Shown here one piece after another: positions 1 to 10,033 of a stretch of DNA of 64,000 nt. This stretch comes from an uncultured Clostridia bacterium (GTDB lineage Bacteria; Bacillota; Clostridia; Oscillospirales; Ruminococcaceae). The notes under the pieces were generated by a model. The model had not been told where the DNA came from. It saw nothing but the letters and a program-made list of their open reading frames with translations, and ran no database searches. The stretch lies in the NCBI GenBank assembly GCA_947586185.1, contig CANPXN010000001.1, forward strand, positions 62,001 through 126,000, written 5' to 3'. Numbering within the stretch: the first letter of the stretch is position 1; each line of letters starts with the position of its first letter. A program made the position numbers and the translations under genes.

Positions 1-83
1 AAGGCAGTAAGCAAGGCGTTTATGTATCGTCTGAGGATGTTAGGCTTTTGCTTGAAAACTGTATGCGTCCAAACAATGAATAG
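1..83 (+). CDS. 3' end of an unidentified gene (partial)
   Basis: An open frame (third frame) enters from the left edge and stops at the TAG at 81-83. The last residues read SSEDVRLLLENCMRPNNE. A hairpin terminator follows within a few bases, which supports this being a true gene end. Too little is visible to name a family. Confidence 0.5.
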   Translation, partial: GSKQGVYVSSEDVRLLLENCMRPNNE

Positions 84-85
84 TA

Positions 86-127
86 AAGGGACTGACATGC
101 CTGAAAACGGTTCGTCAGTCCTTTTAC
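86..127 (+). terminator. Rho-independent terminator
   Basis: GGACTGAC / GTCAGTCC form an 8-bp stem followed by CTTTTA, directly after the stop of the partial gene. Bases 128-286 hold no gene that I can see. Confidence 0.7.
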
Positions 128-286
128 TTATATTGCTTTCAAAAAACGGTATCTCTTATATGTTTAATGTTTAACTTTTATAGCAAAAAAGGTTCAAGCA
201 TGCTGGAAAAGTTGAGTTATTAAGTTATATGAAACAGTATTGCAGAATGAAAATTAAAAGATATACTTAGGTTTTGCTGGATGCAA

Positions 287-315
287 TTGACTTTTGCTGA
301 TTTTTAGTGTATAAT
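287..315 (+). promoter_or_regulatory. Sigma-A promoter of the acyl-ligase fusion gene
   Basis: TTGACT (287-292), a 17-base spacer and TATAAT (310-315), 31 bases before the ATG at 347. Confidence 0.75.
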
Positions 316-346
316 ATACAAATAAAACTAAAAAGCGGAGAAGAAA

Positions 347-2933
347 ATGGAAGTTAATTATAGAAATTACAGACAAAAAATTGAAGAGGTTCTAAGGGAT
401 TACAGCGGCAAAAATGCTGTTACATATATGCGGAGTAATGGCACAACGGAAAAGCTATCTTTTCATGACATTGAAGTTTTTCTGCATAAAGCCTCCGAGG
501 ACCTTGAAAAATACAATATCATACCGGGCGACAGGGTAGCTATCGTTTCTCCTCTGTCGCCTTATGCTGTTATAATAAGCATCGTTCTTACTTATATGAA
601 TATAACTATAGTTCCGGTCGACGCATCTCTGCCTGTTGGAGAGATTGAAAAGCTTATTGAGTTTTCAGATGTCAGAGGGCTTTTTATTACAGATAAGCTG
701 CACAGCCGTATCAGCAGAAAAATTACCGGTAAGATTCCTTGCTTTCGTATTTATGACGCTCTTTCAATAACCCCTTTTGAAGACAGCGCTCCATGTATAG
801 CTGTCAAGACTCCCGATCCTGAAATGGATGTAACGGCAATAATTTACTCTTCCGGTACAACAGGTCAGATGAAGGGTGTAAAGATAACCTATAAGTCAGT
901 TTTGAATGCTGTGGAGATCAATAAGAGGCTTGTTGGTATAAAGGCTTTTATGAGGTATCTCCTTGTGCTGCCCTTTAATCACATTGCCGGATTTACAAGC
1001 GCTCTTGCGTTCTTTCTTACCGGATGTGAGATAGGATTTATTGAGGACGTTGACGCTTCAAAGCTTCAAAAAGGAATGCAGGAATTTAAACCTCACTGCT
1101 TTGTTATAATCCCTAAGGTGTATGAGGTTATGGAGCAGAAGATACGAGCTGCTGTGCGGGCGAAGGGCATAGTAGTTTATAAAGCTATAAATGCACTTTT
1201 GAAAATATCAGGATTTTTAAGGAAAAGCTTTGGAATTAATATAGGCAGAAAAGTGTTTCACAGTATTACAAAAGAGGTTTTCGGCACTGATATTACCAGT
1301 ATAGGAACAGGCGCATCACCATGCAAGGCAGAGACTGCTGAATTTTTCCTTAATCTCGGACTTAAATGGCACAATTTTTACGCTTCAACAGAAACCAATG
1401 TACCGGTCACTGCTACGAGCATTGTGGATAAATATCCATCCGATACAGTGGGAAATGTAAATCATCACCCTGAAATTGAAGTAAGGATAAATGGCGCTGA
1501 TGAAAACGGAATCGGCGAGATCGTTGTAAAGTCACAGCTTATGATGAAGGGCTATTTCCGTGCTCCTGAGCTTACAAAAGAAGCTTTTGAAAACAGATTT
1601 TTTAAAACAGGAGATTATGGGTATATTGATAAAAAGGGATTTCTTCATATTACTGGTAGGATCAAGGAGAGTATAGTTCTTCAGAACGGAAAAAAGGTAT
1701 CTCCTGCGGATGTAGACGATTATTATCTTGCAAGAGTTCCTGGCTATGACATTGCGAGCAGGGGCATTGTAAGCCCTGAGGGTCAGTATGATGAAACTCA
1801 TCTTTTCATTGCCTCCGACGGTCTTGACCAGCAGGAAAGAAAAAAGGTTCTTTCTTTGTTTGAGAGGGAGTCACGAAGCGCTCCGTCGATGTACAAGCTT
1901 TTAGGAATACACTTTGTACAGCAGATACAGCGCACATCTGTCGGCAAGGTAAAGCGCTTTTGTCTTGAGCCGGAGGATAGTCAGGTTTGCAAGGCTAAAA
2001 CGGTTGAAAAGCAGACAGAGGATGTAACGGCTTCCGATACTGTATATAGCTGTATAAGACGTTTGCAGGAGCTTGACAGCAGTTTTGAAATGTCCGGGGA
2101 TATGAGGATCAAAGAGGATATAGGAATGGATTCTCTGAATGTTTTTGAAATGTGTGTAGAGCTGGATGAAAAGTACGGCATATCTGCTGAGTCCTGTCTT
2201 CATGAGGGAATCACTGTTTCTGAGATCATCAGTATTATAGAAAACGGTGGCGGAAACAGCGAGGATAAGGACGATACACAGGGATATCCTCTTGAACGCA
2301 CAAAAAAGGATTATAGAGCGTTTGACAGATTTATAAGGCTGTCGGAGAAGATTTGGAGATTTGAGATTTCCGGAAAGGAGAATATCCGGTCTGATGAAAA
2401 TTATATATTCTGTCCTAATCATGAATGTCACTTTGACGGAATGTGGGTAATAGGTCATCTTGATGAAAGGATAAGGCATAATATATGCAGCGTTGCAGCG
2501 GACTATCTTTTTAAGAGCAGGATATACAGCAGGGGTATAATATCAATGGGAGGTATCCCTGTTCACAGGGACGGAAACACAGCCCCTGCTTTAAAAACGT
2601 GCATATGAATGCATTTCAGAGGAGGGGTATAATCTTCTTATACATCCTGAAGGGACACGTACTGCAACCGGAGAGCTTGGAAAATTCAAGCTGGGTGCAG
2701 CAAAGCTTTCGTCAGAATCGGGAGTAAAGATCATTCCGGTATGTATAAGCGGAGCATATGAAATTTTCCCTCGTTCAAGAAAGCTGCCTCGTCTGTTTGA
2801 CTGGAAACACATGTGCAGACGAAAGGTCAGGATATGTTTTGGAACTCCTGTTTCTCCGGAGGGGAAAACCATGGAGCAAATCACAGATGAGATCAGACAT
2901 CAGATTGTGGATATGAAAGGCAAGTTAAAATGA
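347..2933 (+). pseudogene. AMP-dependent acyl ligase - ACP - PlsC acyltransferase fusion, frameshifted
   Basis: The first frame (347-2608) encodes an AMP-forming acyl/aryl ligase with the P-loop motif SSGTTGQMKG near residue 168, then an acyl-carrier domain with GMDSLN (Ser about 595, the expected phosphopantetheine site), then the start of a PlsC-type acyltransferase with NHECHFD (an NHx4D motif near 690). The frame stops at 2606-2608. Removing one A from the five-A run at 2593-2597 restores reading through ALKRAYECISEEG and HPEGTRT to a stop at 2931-2933, giving about 861 residues. Known relatives such as Aas join an acyltransferase and an acyl-ACP synthetase for phospholipid acylation; here the order differs and a carrier is built in. 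The predicted role is activating a fatty acid, loading it on the attached ACP and transferring it to a lipid acceptor (inference). The A-run shift could be a real mutation or a sequencing error. The next gene starts on the ATGA overlap. Confidence 0.75.
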
Positions 2934-3520
2934 TAATCGGTGTGGACTGCGACGGCGTACTGACGGATATGTCAGCATATATATTCAAATATGGAGAAAA
3001 GTGGTTTGGACGAAAGCCGGTGAATCCTAACGGGAGCAATACTGTTGAAATATTCGGCTGCACAGAAAAGGAGGAGTTTCGGTTCGGTCTTAGATACTTT
3101 TTCACATATTGTAAAAGGTGGCCTCCAAGAGCCGGTTCTGCGGAGGCGGTAAGGAAGTTAAAAAGTCAGGGACACAGCCTTTATGAGATAACAGCAAGGA
3201 AGTTTGCCGCTGAAAGCACTCCTTTAGGAAGATACAGCAAGCGGATATTTGAAGGCTGGCTTAAAAAGCATGGCTTTGAGTTTGACGGGATTTTTTACTG
3301 CTCCGAAAGCAGGATAAGCGAGGACAAGCTTGAGGGCTGCCGAAAAATTTCAGCTGATATTATGATAGATGACCGTCCTGAAACAGCTTTATATCTGGCG
3401 GAAAAAGGGATACGGGTATTTCTTTACGATACGGCGTATAATAAGGATGTAAGCCATGAAAAAATTACAAGGGTTTTCAGCTGGGAGGATGTCTGTGAAA
3501 AAATATCCGGTCTTTCTTAA
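2930..3520 (+). CDS. HAD-superfamily 5'-nucleotidase-like phosphatase
   Basis: The 196-residue protein opens with the HAD motif I signature DCDGVLTD (residues 5-12), where the first Asp would be the nucleophile. MIDDRPETA near residue 145 fits the acidic motif III/IV region. The overall shape fits the 5'-nucleotidase, deoxy (NT5C)/YqfW-like group, which removes phosphate from nucleotides. The ATG overlaps the stop of the repaired upstream frame (ATGA), so the two were probably translated together. The substrate is not determined by the sequence. Confidence 0.7.
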   Translation: MIIGVDCDGVLTDMSAYIFKYGEKWFGRKPVNPNGSNTVEIFGCTEKEEFRFGLRYFFTYCKRWPPRAGSAEAVRKLKSQGHSLYEITARKFAAESTPLGRYSKRIFEGWLKKHGFEFDGIFYCSESRISEDKLEGCRKISADIMIDDRPETALYLAEKGIRVFLYDTAYNKDVSHEKITRVFSWEDVCEKISGLS

Positions 3521-3547
3521 CGATACAGGCTGAATAGAAAGGAAAAT

Positions 3548-4519
3548 ATGTGTATGAATATAGGAATCCTCGGAACAGGTTCCATCGCTCGGAAAATGGC
3601 GGCAACAATTACAAAAATGCAGAATGTGAGACTTCTGGCAGTTGCGTCAAGAACCGTTCAAAAGGCACAGAGCTTTGCAAAAGAGTATAATATTCCGAGA
3701 TATTACGGGGAATACAGTCAGCTTGCCGATGACAGAGACATTGATCTTATCTATATAGCAACGCCTCATTCAAGACATTACGAGGACTGTATAATGTGTC
3801 TGAACAGTGATAAGAACATTCTCTGTGAAAAAGCGTTTACTGCTAACGGCAGGCAGGCCCGTGAGGTTCTTGAGTATGCCGAAAAGAAAAATCTGTTTGT
3901 ATCAGAAGCGATGTGGACAAGATTTATGCCTATGAGGTTCAGACTTGATGAAATTATTTCAAGCGGCGTGATCGGCAGGATATCATCACTGACTGCTGAT
4001 CTCGGTTATTCCATTGCAAACAAGGAAAGAATCATGAAGCCGGAGCTTGCCGGAGGTGCACTTCTTGATCTTGGAGTATATACTATTAATTTTGCTGTTA
4101 TGGCTTTTGGGATAAACATAACTGATATCAAGTCTTCGTGTGTCAAAAATGAATATGGAGTTGATATTCACAACAGTATTATTCTTAACTTTGACGGAGG
4201 AAGAACAGCCCTGCTTCACAGTAATGCGGAAGCGGCTACTGACAGAAGGGGAATTATATACGGGGACAAGGGCAGGATCGAGGTTAACAATATAAATAAC
4301 TGTGAGGGTATAGACGTTATTTTAAACGATGGCAAAAATATATCCTACAAAACACCGGAGCAGATCACAGGATATGAGTATGAGGTGGAAGCCTCCCTGA
4401 AAGCTATTTCAGAGCACAGGTACGAATGTCCGGAGATGACTCATGAGGATACGATTTTTATAATGAGTATTATGGATAAGCTTAGAGAGGACTGGGGGAT
4501 AAAATATCCATTTGAATAA
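3548..4519 (+). CDS. Gfo/Idh/MocA-family NAD(P)-dependent oxidoreductase
   Basis: The N-terminus has a dinucleotide-binding GILGTGSIARKMA. The family motif CEKAF (usually EKP) lies near residue 97, followed by the usual C-terminal substrate domain. At 323 residues it has the normal family length. Members oxidise or reduce sugars, inositols or related compounds; no specific substrate can be assigned. GAAAGGA lies five bases before the ATG at 3548. An ATG two codons later is a less well spaced alternative. The gap to the HAD gene is 27 bases with no terminator, so the two probably share a transcript. Confidence 0.85.
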   Translation: MCMNIGILGTGSIARKMAATITKMQNVRLLAVASRTVQKAQSFAKEYNIPRYYGEYSQLADDRDIDLIYIATPHSRHYEDCIMCLNSDKNILCEKAFTANGRQAREVLEYAEKKNLFVSEAMWTRFMPMRFRLDEIISSGVIGRISSLTADLGYSIANKERIMKPELAGGALLDLGVYTINFAVMAFGINITDIKSSCVKNEYGVDIHNSIILNFDGGRTALLHSNAEAATDRRGIIYGDKGRIEVNNINNCEGIDVILNDGKNISYKTPEQITGYEYEVEASLKAISEHRYECPEMTHEDTIFIMSIMDKLREDWGIKYPFE

Positions 4520-4524
4520 AAAAC

Positions 4525-4557
4525 AAAGCCTCTGTTACATAATGAACAGAGGCTTTT
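4525..4557. terminator. Bidirectional terminator between convergent genes
   Basis: AAAGCCTCTGTT / AACAGAGGCTTT stem with T runs on both strands, between the oxidoreductase (+) and the transporter (-). Confidence 0.8.
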
Positions 4558-4564
4558 CTTTAAA

Positions 4565-5902
4565 TTATACATAACCGGCAAGGGATGAGATAAGGATAAT
4601 TAACATACATACCGGAACTACATATTTTATTATAACTTCAAACATTTTCTTCGACTTGAATTTTCCGGAGCTTTCTACTTCATCTGAAACGAATTTCGGT
4701 TTTACGATAAATCCTATTAAAATTGCTGTTATCAAGGCTACAACAGGCATCATAATGTTGTTGCTTATAAAATCAAAGAAATCAAGAATTGAGTAGCCGA
4801 AAATAGTGATGTGGGAGAGTACTCCGAATCCGAGTGATGACGGTATTGCAATTATAAATGAGAAGATCATTACGCCAATACAGATCTTTTTGCGGCCGAA
4901 ACCGAATTTATCCGAAATGATCGAAACAATGGTTTCCATAAGTGAAATTGCCGAGGTAAGCGCTGCAAAAAGAACCAGCAGGAAGAATATCAGTCCGAAT
5001 ATGTGTCCGCCCTTCATGGAGTCGAATACGTCAGGAAGGGTTACGAACATAAGCGTTGGACCTTTATTGAGAGCGTCCTTGTTTCCGCCTGAGAAAGCAA
5101 ATACTGCCGGAACGATCATCATACCGGATAGAAAGGCGATAAGGGTATCGAATATTTCAATATTCCTTACCGATTTTTCAAGGTCGTCTTCCTTTCTCAT
5201 GTAGGAGCCGTATGTAACCATGATTCCCATTGCAAGAGACATGGAGTAAAACAGCTGTCCCATTGCAGCAACTATTGTTTTGATTGAAAACTCGCTGAAA
5301 TTAGGCTTTATATAGTAGACGAGTCCCTCCATTGCTCCGTCAAGCGTAAGGCTGTAAATTGCCGTTCCGACAGACATGAGGATCAATACAGGCATAAGGA
5401 ATTTGCTTACTTTTTCTATGCCCTTTTCAACGCCAAGCATTACTACAAGGGATGTGAGAAAAAGAAATATAGCAAGACATACGAGGGGTCCTGCTGATGA
5501 GCCTATAAAATTGCTAAAATAGTCCTCAGCAGTAGCCGCATGCCCCTGACCGGATGCGTATACTCCAAGGAACTTTACTACCCAGCCGCCTATTACGCAG
5601 TAGTAGGGGAAAATAATGATCGGAACAAGGGACGCTAAATATCCCAGAAATGAAAAGCGTTTGTCGATCATACAATAGGCTGAAATAGTGCTCTTTCCGG
5701 TTTTCCTGCCGATCGCAATTTCAGTGATCATAAGCGCAAAACCAAATGTAACTGCAAGTATCAGATAAACCAGCAAAAAGATTCCTCCGCCGTATTTTGC
5801 GGCAAGGTATGGAAATCTCCATATGTTTCCAAGGCCAACGGCAGAGCCAGCCGCAGCCAGTACGAAACCAAGTCGGCTTGAAAAGCCTGATTTCTTTTCC
5901 AT
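4565..5902 (-). CDS. Sodium:neurotransmitter-symporter (NSS) family transporter
   Basis: The 445-residue protein begins MEKKSGFSSRLGFVLAAAG and continues with SAVGLGNIWRFPYLAAKYGG, the TM1 sodium- and substrate-binding signature of NSS/SNF carriers (LeuT, TnaT). About eleven to twelve hydrophobic segments follow. The family imports amino acids or related amines with Na+. The start at 5902 is chosen over an upstream in-frame ATG at 5980 because GGAGG sits five bases before it and the conserved N-terminus begins there. It is divergent from the xylanase gene. Confidence 0.88.
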   Translation of the reverse strand: MEKKSGFSSRLGFVLAAAGSAVGLGNIWRFPYLAAKYGGGIFLLVYLILAVTFGFALMITEIAIGRKTGKSTISAYCMIDKRFSFLGYLASLVPIIIFPYYCVIGGWVVKFLGVYASGQGHAATAEDYFSNFIGSSAGPLVCLAIFLFLTSLVVMLGVEKGIEKVSKFLMPVLILMSVGTAIYSLTLDGAMEGLVYYIKPNFSEFSIKTIVAAMGQLFYSMSLAMGIMVTYGSYMRKEDDLEKSVRNIEIFDTLIAFLSGMMIVPAVFAFSGGNKDALNKGPTLMFVTLPDVFDSMKGGHIFGLIFFLLVLFAALTSAISLMETIVSIISDKFGFGRKKICIGVMIFSFIIAIPSSLGFGVLSHITIFGYSILDFFDFISNNIMMPVVALITAILIGFIVKPKFVSDEVESSGKFKSKKMFEVIIKYVVPVCMLIILISSLAGYV

Positions 5903-6122
5903 AAAAACCTCCAATAATATCAGAATTTGCCCCTTTAAGACTATCTTTTTTATTTTATCACAATTGGCAGCTTTCTGCAAAGCATTTTTTAATTTTCAGC
6001 TATATTACCAATTTTTATATGTAAAATATGTGCATATTTTTTTAGCAAATTAAGTGAAATTCAATAAAACTTCAATAAAAACATGTTAAAATATTAATCA
6101 AAGAAAAGGTGGTGAATTGATC

Positions 6123-8210
6123 ATGAAGAAGAAAAATAATCTTCTTTGTGTCCTCCTGTCGTTTTTGCTTTGTATGGTTATGCTGCCGGCGTCCGCTGTA
6201 AACGCTGCTACAGTAATAACTGAAAACAAAACAGGTACGGAGGACGGGTATGACTATGAGCTGTGGAAGGATAGCGGTACAACCAGCATGACTCTTACCG
6301 GCGGCGGTACTTTCAGCTGTGAGTGGAGCAATATCAATAATGCTTTGTTCCGTAAGGGAATCAAATTCGACTGCACAAAGACATACCAGGAAATCGGCAA
6401 TATTGCAATTGACTTTGAAGCCGATTATAATCCAAATGGAAACTCATATCTCTGCGTTTATGGCTGGACAAGAAGTCCACTGGTAGAGTATTACATCGTA
6501 GAAGCCTGGGGAAGCTGGCGTCCGCCGGGAGCAACGTCAAAGGGTACGGTAACTATTGACGGCGGTGTTTATGACATCTATGAAACAACAAGAGAGAATC
6601 AGCCTTCCATTGACGGAAACACTACGTTCCAGCAGTATTGGAGCGTTCGCCAGGACAAAAGAACAAGCGGTACAATTAATGTAGGCGCTCACTTTGCCGC
6701 ATGGGAAAGCATGGGCATGAAAATGGGTAAGCTCTATGAGGCAGCCCTTAACGTTGAGGGCTATCAGAGCAGCGGCTCGGCTGTCATAAAAAAGAACGAC
6801 ATTTCTGTCGGCGGAAAAATCCCTGATCCTGGAAAGGAAGAGCCTATTGAGCCTGACGAGGACGGATATTATTTCCACTCAACCTTTGAGGACGGCGAAG
6901 ACGGCTGGACTTCCAGAGGCGATGCAGCTGTAGGTTCGTCTTCTGCGGCAGCCTATAAGGGCAGCAAGTCCATGAGCGTTGAAAACAGAACTGATTCATG
7001 GAACGGCACGGCACGTTCACTGAGCGCTGCGACCTTTGTTCCGGGCAAGTCATACAGCTTTAGCGTTATGGCAATGCAGGATCAGACTGCTTCAGAGGAC
7101 TTTAAGCTTACCTTGCAATATGATCTTGACGGCGAGGCAAATTATTCAACTGTTGCCGAGGCTGAGGGCGCTAAAAACCAGTGGGTTCAGCTTTCAAACA
7201 CAAGCTATACCATTCCGGCAGGAGCTTCAAATATGCTTTTGTATATGGAAACTGCCGACAGCACAACAAGCTTTTACATTGATGAGGCGATTGCAGCGCC
7301 TGAGGGAACTGTTATAAAGGAAGAAACCAAGGCGGCTGCCGGAGACGTCAATTCGGACGGCAGTGTTGACAAGTCCGATGTTACAGCCATGAAGAAGTTC
7401 TTAACAAAAGCTTCCTCAGAGATCAATGCCGAAACAGCAGATATGAACGGCGACGGCATTGTTAACTGCTTTGATCTTATTTTGCTTAAAAGAGCGGTTA
7501 TGGGAATATCAGTAAAGCCCGATACTCCTGACAATCCTGACGACCCGGCTGTTGACATTTCATGGATTGATCCGTCAAAGCCTATGGTTGCAATTTCATT
7601 TGACGACGGCGCTGTAGGAACAGCTTCTGATTCGACCTCAATGAGGATTTTAAACGCACTTTCTGATTCAGGTTTCCATTCAACATTTTTCTATGTTGGA
7701 AACTGGATCAACTCAAATAATCAGGCAGAAGTAAAAAAAGCCTATGATATGGGAATGGAAATTGCCAATCATTCAAACAGCCATCCATATCTTACAAACC
7801 TGTCGGAAAGTGAGATTCGCAGTGAGTATGATACCTGTGCCCAGAAACTAAGAGCTATTATCGGTACAGACCCTTCGCCTCTTTTAAGACTTCCGTATCT
7901 TGCATCGGACAGCAAGGTGCAGTCTGCGCTCAGCGATGCTCCGCTTATTACCTGTTCAATTGACAGTCAGGACTGGAACGGAGCCACAACAGGTCAGATC
8001 ATTGACAAAATCAAGACGGCAATGAACAATGGAACTCTTGATAATTCAATTGTTCTCTGTCATGAAACCTATGAAACTACGGCAGAGGCTATGGAATACC
8101 TTTGTCCGTACCTTAAATCCCAGGGCTGGCAGATAGTTACTGTTTCAGAAATGTTTGCAGTAAACGGCAAGAGCCTTGACGGAGGTAAGATATATACTAA
8201 ATGCAATTAA
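6123..8210 (+). CDS. Bifunctional xylanase: GH11 - CBM22 - dockerin - CE4 acetylxylan esterase
   Basis: The 695-residue secreted enzyme has a signal peptide (residues 1-29, hydrophobic core [17 protein letters not shown]). A GH11 endo-xylanase domain spans about 30-225, with the nucleophile Glu in [12 protein letters not shown] (about 122) and the acid/base Glu in [11 protein letters not shown] (about 211). A CBM22 xylan-binding module follows at about 245-395. A dockerin at about 406-462 has two calcium loops, [10 protein letters not shown] and [10 protein letters not shown] NodB-type CE4 deacetylase fills 480-690, with the metal motif ISFDDG and NHSNSHPY. The enzyme would cut xylan and remove acetyl groups while bound to the cellulosome. 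Similar xylanase-esterase fusions are known from R. flavefaciens. The ATG at 6123 is preceded by AAAGGTGGTG. Confidence 0.92.
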   Translation: MKKKNNLLCVLLSFLLCMVMLPASAVNAATVITENKTGTEDGYDYELWKDSGTTSMTLTGGGTFSCEWSNINNALFRKGIKFDCTKTYQEIGNIAIDFEADYNPNGNSYLCVYGWTRSPLVEYYIVEAWGSWRPPGATSKGTVTIDGGVYDIYETTRENQPSIDGNTTFQQYWSVRQDKRTSGTINVGAHFAAWESMGMKMGKLYEAALNVEGYQSSGSAVIKKNDISVGGKIPDPGKEEPIEPDEDGYYFHSTFEDGEDGWTSRGDAAVGSSSAAAYKGSKSMSVENRTDSWNGTARSLSAATFVPGKSYSFSVMAMQDQTASEDFKLTLQYDLDGEANYSTVAEAEGAKNQWVQLSNTSYTIPAGASNMLLYMETADSTTSFYIDEAIAAPEGTVIKEETKAAAGDVNSDGSVDKSDVTAMKKFLTKASSEINAETADMNGDGIVNCFDLILLKRAVMGISVKPDTPDNPDDPAVDISWIDPSKPMVAISFDDGAVGTASDSTSMRILNALSDSGFHSTFFYVGNWINSNNQAEVKKAYDMGMEIANHSNSHPYLTNLSESEIRSEYDTCAQKLRAIIGTDPSPLLRLPYLASDSKVQSALSDAPLITCSIDSQDWNGATTGQIIDKIKTAMNNGTLDNSIVLCHETYETTAEAMEYLCPYLKSQGWQIVTVSEMFAVNGKSLDGGKIYTKCN

Positions 8211-8281
8211 GGCTAATCTCATAATACAGCCAAAGAGATAGCTGGCAGTTTGCATATTTTCATAATTTCCCCTAAAAAATG

Positions 8282-8316
8282 GGAACAGGCAGTTCATTTG
8301 AGCTGCCTGTTCCTAT
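8282..8316. terminator. Bidirectional terminator
   Basis: GGAACAGGCAG / CTGCCTGTTCC stem flanked by A-rich and T-rich runs, between the xylanase (+) and histidine kinase (-) genes. Confidence 0.8.
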
Positions 8317-8317
8317 T

Positions 8318-10033
8318 TTATTTGTTTGTCGGTAAAGTAACGTTAAAGGTAATAATTTTGTTTTTAAAGTCTGCGGATATGCTGCCGCCGTGAAGCTCTG
8401 CAATAGCCTGAGCTATTGAAAGCCCCAGACCAAAGCCGTCCTGTTCATGTATTCGGTCATTGTCACTGCGGTAGAAACGGTCAAACAGCTTTGGAATATT
8501 GTCTGCTGAAAAATCCGAGCAAAGGTTTGAACATTTTATAACCGCATTATCCTTTTCCTTATGAAGTGAAAAGGATATTTCACTGTTGCTGTCAGAATAT
8601 TTAAGAGCATTGTCCATAAGGATTCCCACAAGCTGTGAGATTTTGTTTTCGTCGCATCTCATGCTGATATTTTCTTCAATATCTTGTTTAAGGGTCTTGC
8701 CGCTTTCAAAAAACAGACTTTCAAAATAAAGCACGGAGTTGCTCACCGTACTGCTTATATCGCAGACTGAAAAGCTGTTTTTGTCAGTATGCGCTTCAAG
8801 GAGCCTTGAAAGGTCCAGAAGCTCTGACACAAGGAGCTTCATTTTTTTAGCCTGCTCCTTTATGCATTCCGTCCAGCGGTCGCTGCCCTTTTTGCTGCTG
8901 ATAATATCAATAGTTGCGGATATGACTGTAACAGGGGTTTTAAGCTCATGGCTTGCATTTGAGATGAATTGCTTTTGCCGCTCCATATTTTCAGCAACCG
9001 GTTTAATTATATAACCGGAAACTATAATGATCAGCGCAAACAGAATAAGCCATATTACAGTGCCTGCAAGTAGTGATGCTTTAAGAAGATTACCGTTTGC
9101 TGTATCGGTGAAGCTGTCGTTTACGAATATAATGAGGTTAATGTCCTTTGTTTTTCTTATATTGAAGCTGTAGGAGGTTCCGTCCTTTTCTATGCTTCCG
9201 TTGCTGCCTCCGGAGCTTAAAGCTCGTTTGGCATAGTCCCTTGCCTCGTCGTTTTCAACGGGTTTCGTAAGATTGCCGTCGTTTACGGATATAAGCTGAT
9301 TTTCACGATCGGTCACAAGGTAAAAGGCTCCGGTATTGTTAAGAGCCTCCGGTATCTGACCGTCAAAAATATCAGAAAAACTGATATGGGAAACAAGCTT
9401 GTTTGAATAGGCTGAAATTGTGCGGCTGTTTTTATATTGAATTTCAATGCTGTTGATTTTCAAGTCTACATTCTCGTCAACGGCGTCTGAAACCTCGCTT
9501 GAATTTTTCCACCACACAACGGATACAAGAAAGTAGTCTTTCGTGATCTGGGACTCGTCAATTGAAAGGGTTTTGTATCCGGACTTTATATTGTCATAGC
9601 TGTTGAAATCAATGGAAATGTTAGTTGTATCCTTGCTGAAGCTGTAGTCCTTATAAACCATCTCACTTCCGCTGCCGGTATCAGCTTCAAAGAGAAGTCC
9701 CCCTCCGGCGCTGTACCATATCACAGGCTCACCGCTGCGGCTTATGTTTCCGTAAAGGGTTATGCTGGATATATCTCTGACGTTGCGCGGGATAATGAAG
9801 TCGCCGTTTTCGGTCTGCTCCGCTTCGGAAAGGTCAAAGTATTCCTTGTTAGGCTGATTTGCATTTGCCGCCGCAGCCTGTCCTATAATATTCTCGATCA
9901 TGGTTTCTTCTTTTTTGTATGCCGATCTCATAAAGAGGTTAAGTATTACTATCATAAGAAGAATGACAAAGAAAACTATAACTGACGCAGTAATTATGTA
10001 CTTTTTCCTGAGCTTTTTAAGAGAACTGTTCAT
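8318..10033 (-). CDS. Membrane sensor histidine kinase
   Basis: The 571-residue protein has an N-terminal membrane helix (about 13-33), a large extracellular region of about 290 residues, a second helix (about 325-347, TVIWLILFALIIIVSGYII) and a cytoplasmic kinase. The H-box is ISNASHELKTPVTVI, the N-box is LVGILMDNALKYS and the G-box is GFGLGLSIAQAIAELHGG. The extracellular part matches no sensor family I can name; it includes VIWYSAGGGLLF and other beta-rich stretches. It overlaps the response-regulator gene by four bases, so they form one two-component operon. Lying between xylanase and esterase genes, it may sense wall-derived signals (inference). Confidence 0.9.
   Translation of the reverse strand: MNSSLKKLRKKYIITASVIVFFVILLMIVILNLFMRSAYKKEETMIENIIGQAAAANANQPNKEYFDLSEAEQTENGDFIIPRNVRDISSITLYGNISRSGEPVIWYSAGGGLLFEADTGSGSEMVYKDYSFSKDTTNISIDFNSYDNIKSGYKTLSIDESQITKDYFLVSVVWWKNSSEVSDAVDENVDLKINSIEIQYKNSRTISAYSNKLVSHISFSDIFDGQIPEALNNTGAFYLVTDRENQLISVNDGNLTKPVENDEARDYAKRALSSGGSNGSIEKDGTSYSFNIRKTKDINLIIFVNDSFTDTANGNLLKASLLAGTVIWLILFALIIIVSGYIIKPVAENMERQKQFISNASHELKTPVTVISATIDIISSKKGSDRWTECIKEQAKKMKLLVSELLDLSRLLEAHTDKNSFSVCDISSTVSNSVLYFESLFFESGKTLKQDIEENISMRCDENKISQLVGILMDNALKYSDSNSEISFSLHKEKDNAVIKCSNLCSDFSADNIPKLFDRFYRSDNDRIHEQDGFGLGLSIAQAIAELHGGSISADFKNKIITFNVTLPTNK

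Noticed and set aside
1901-2479. A 192-codon minus-strand open frame inside the acyl-ligase fusion
   Set aside because: It is a shadow of the plus-strand gene, with no ribosome site and no recognisable domain.
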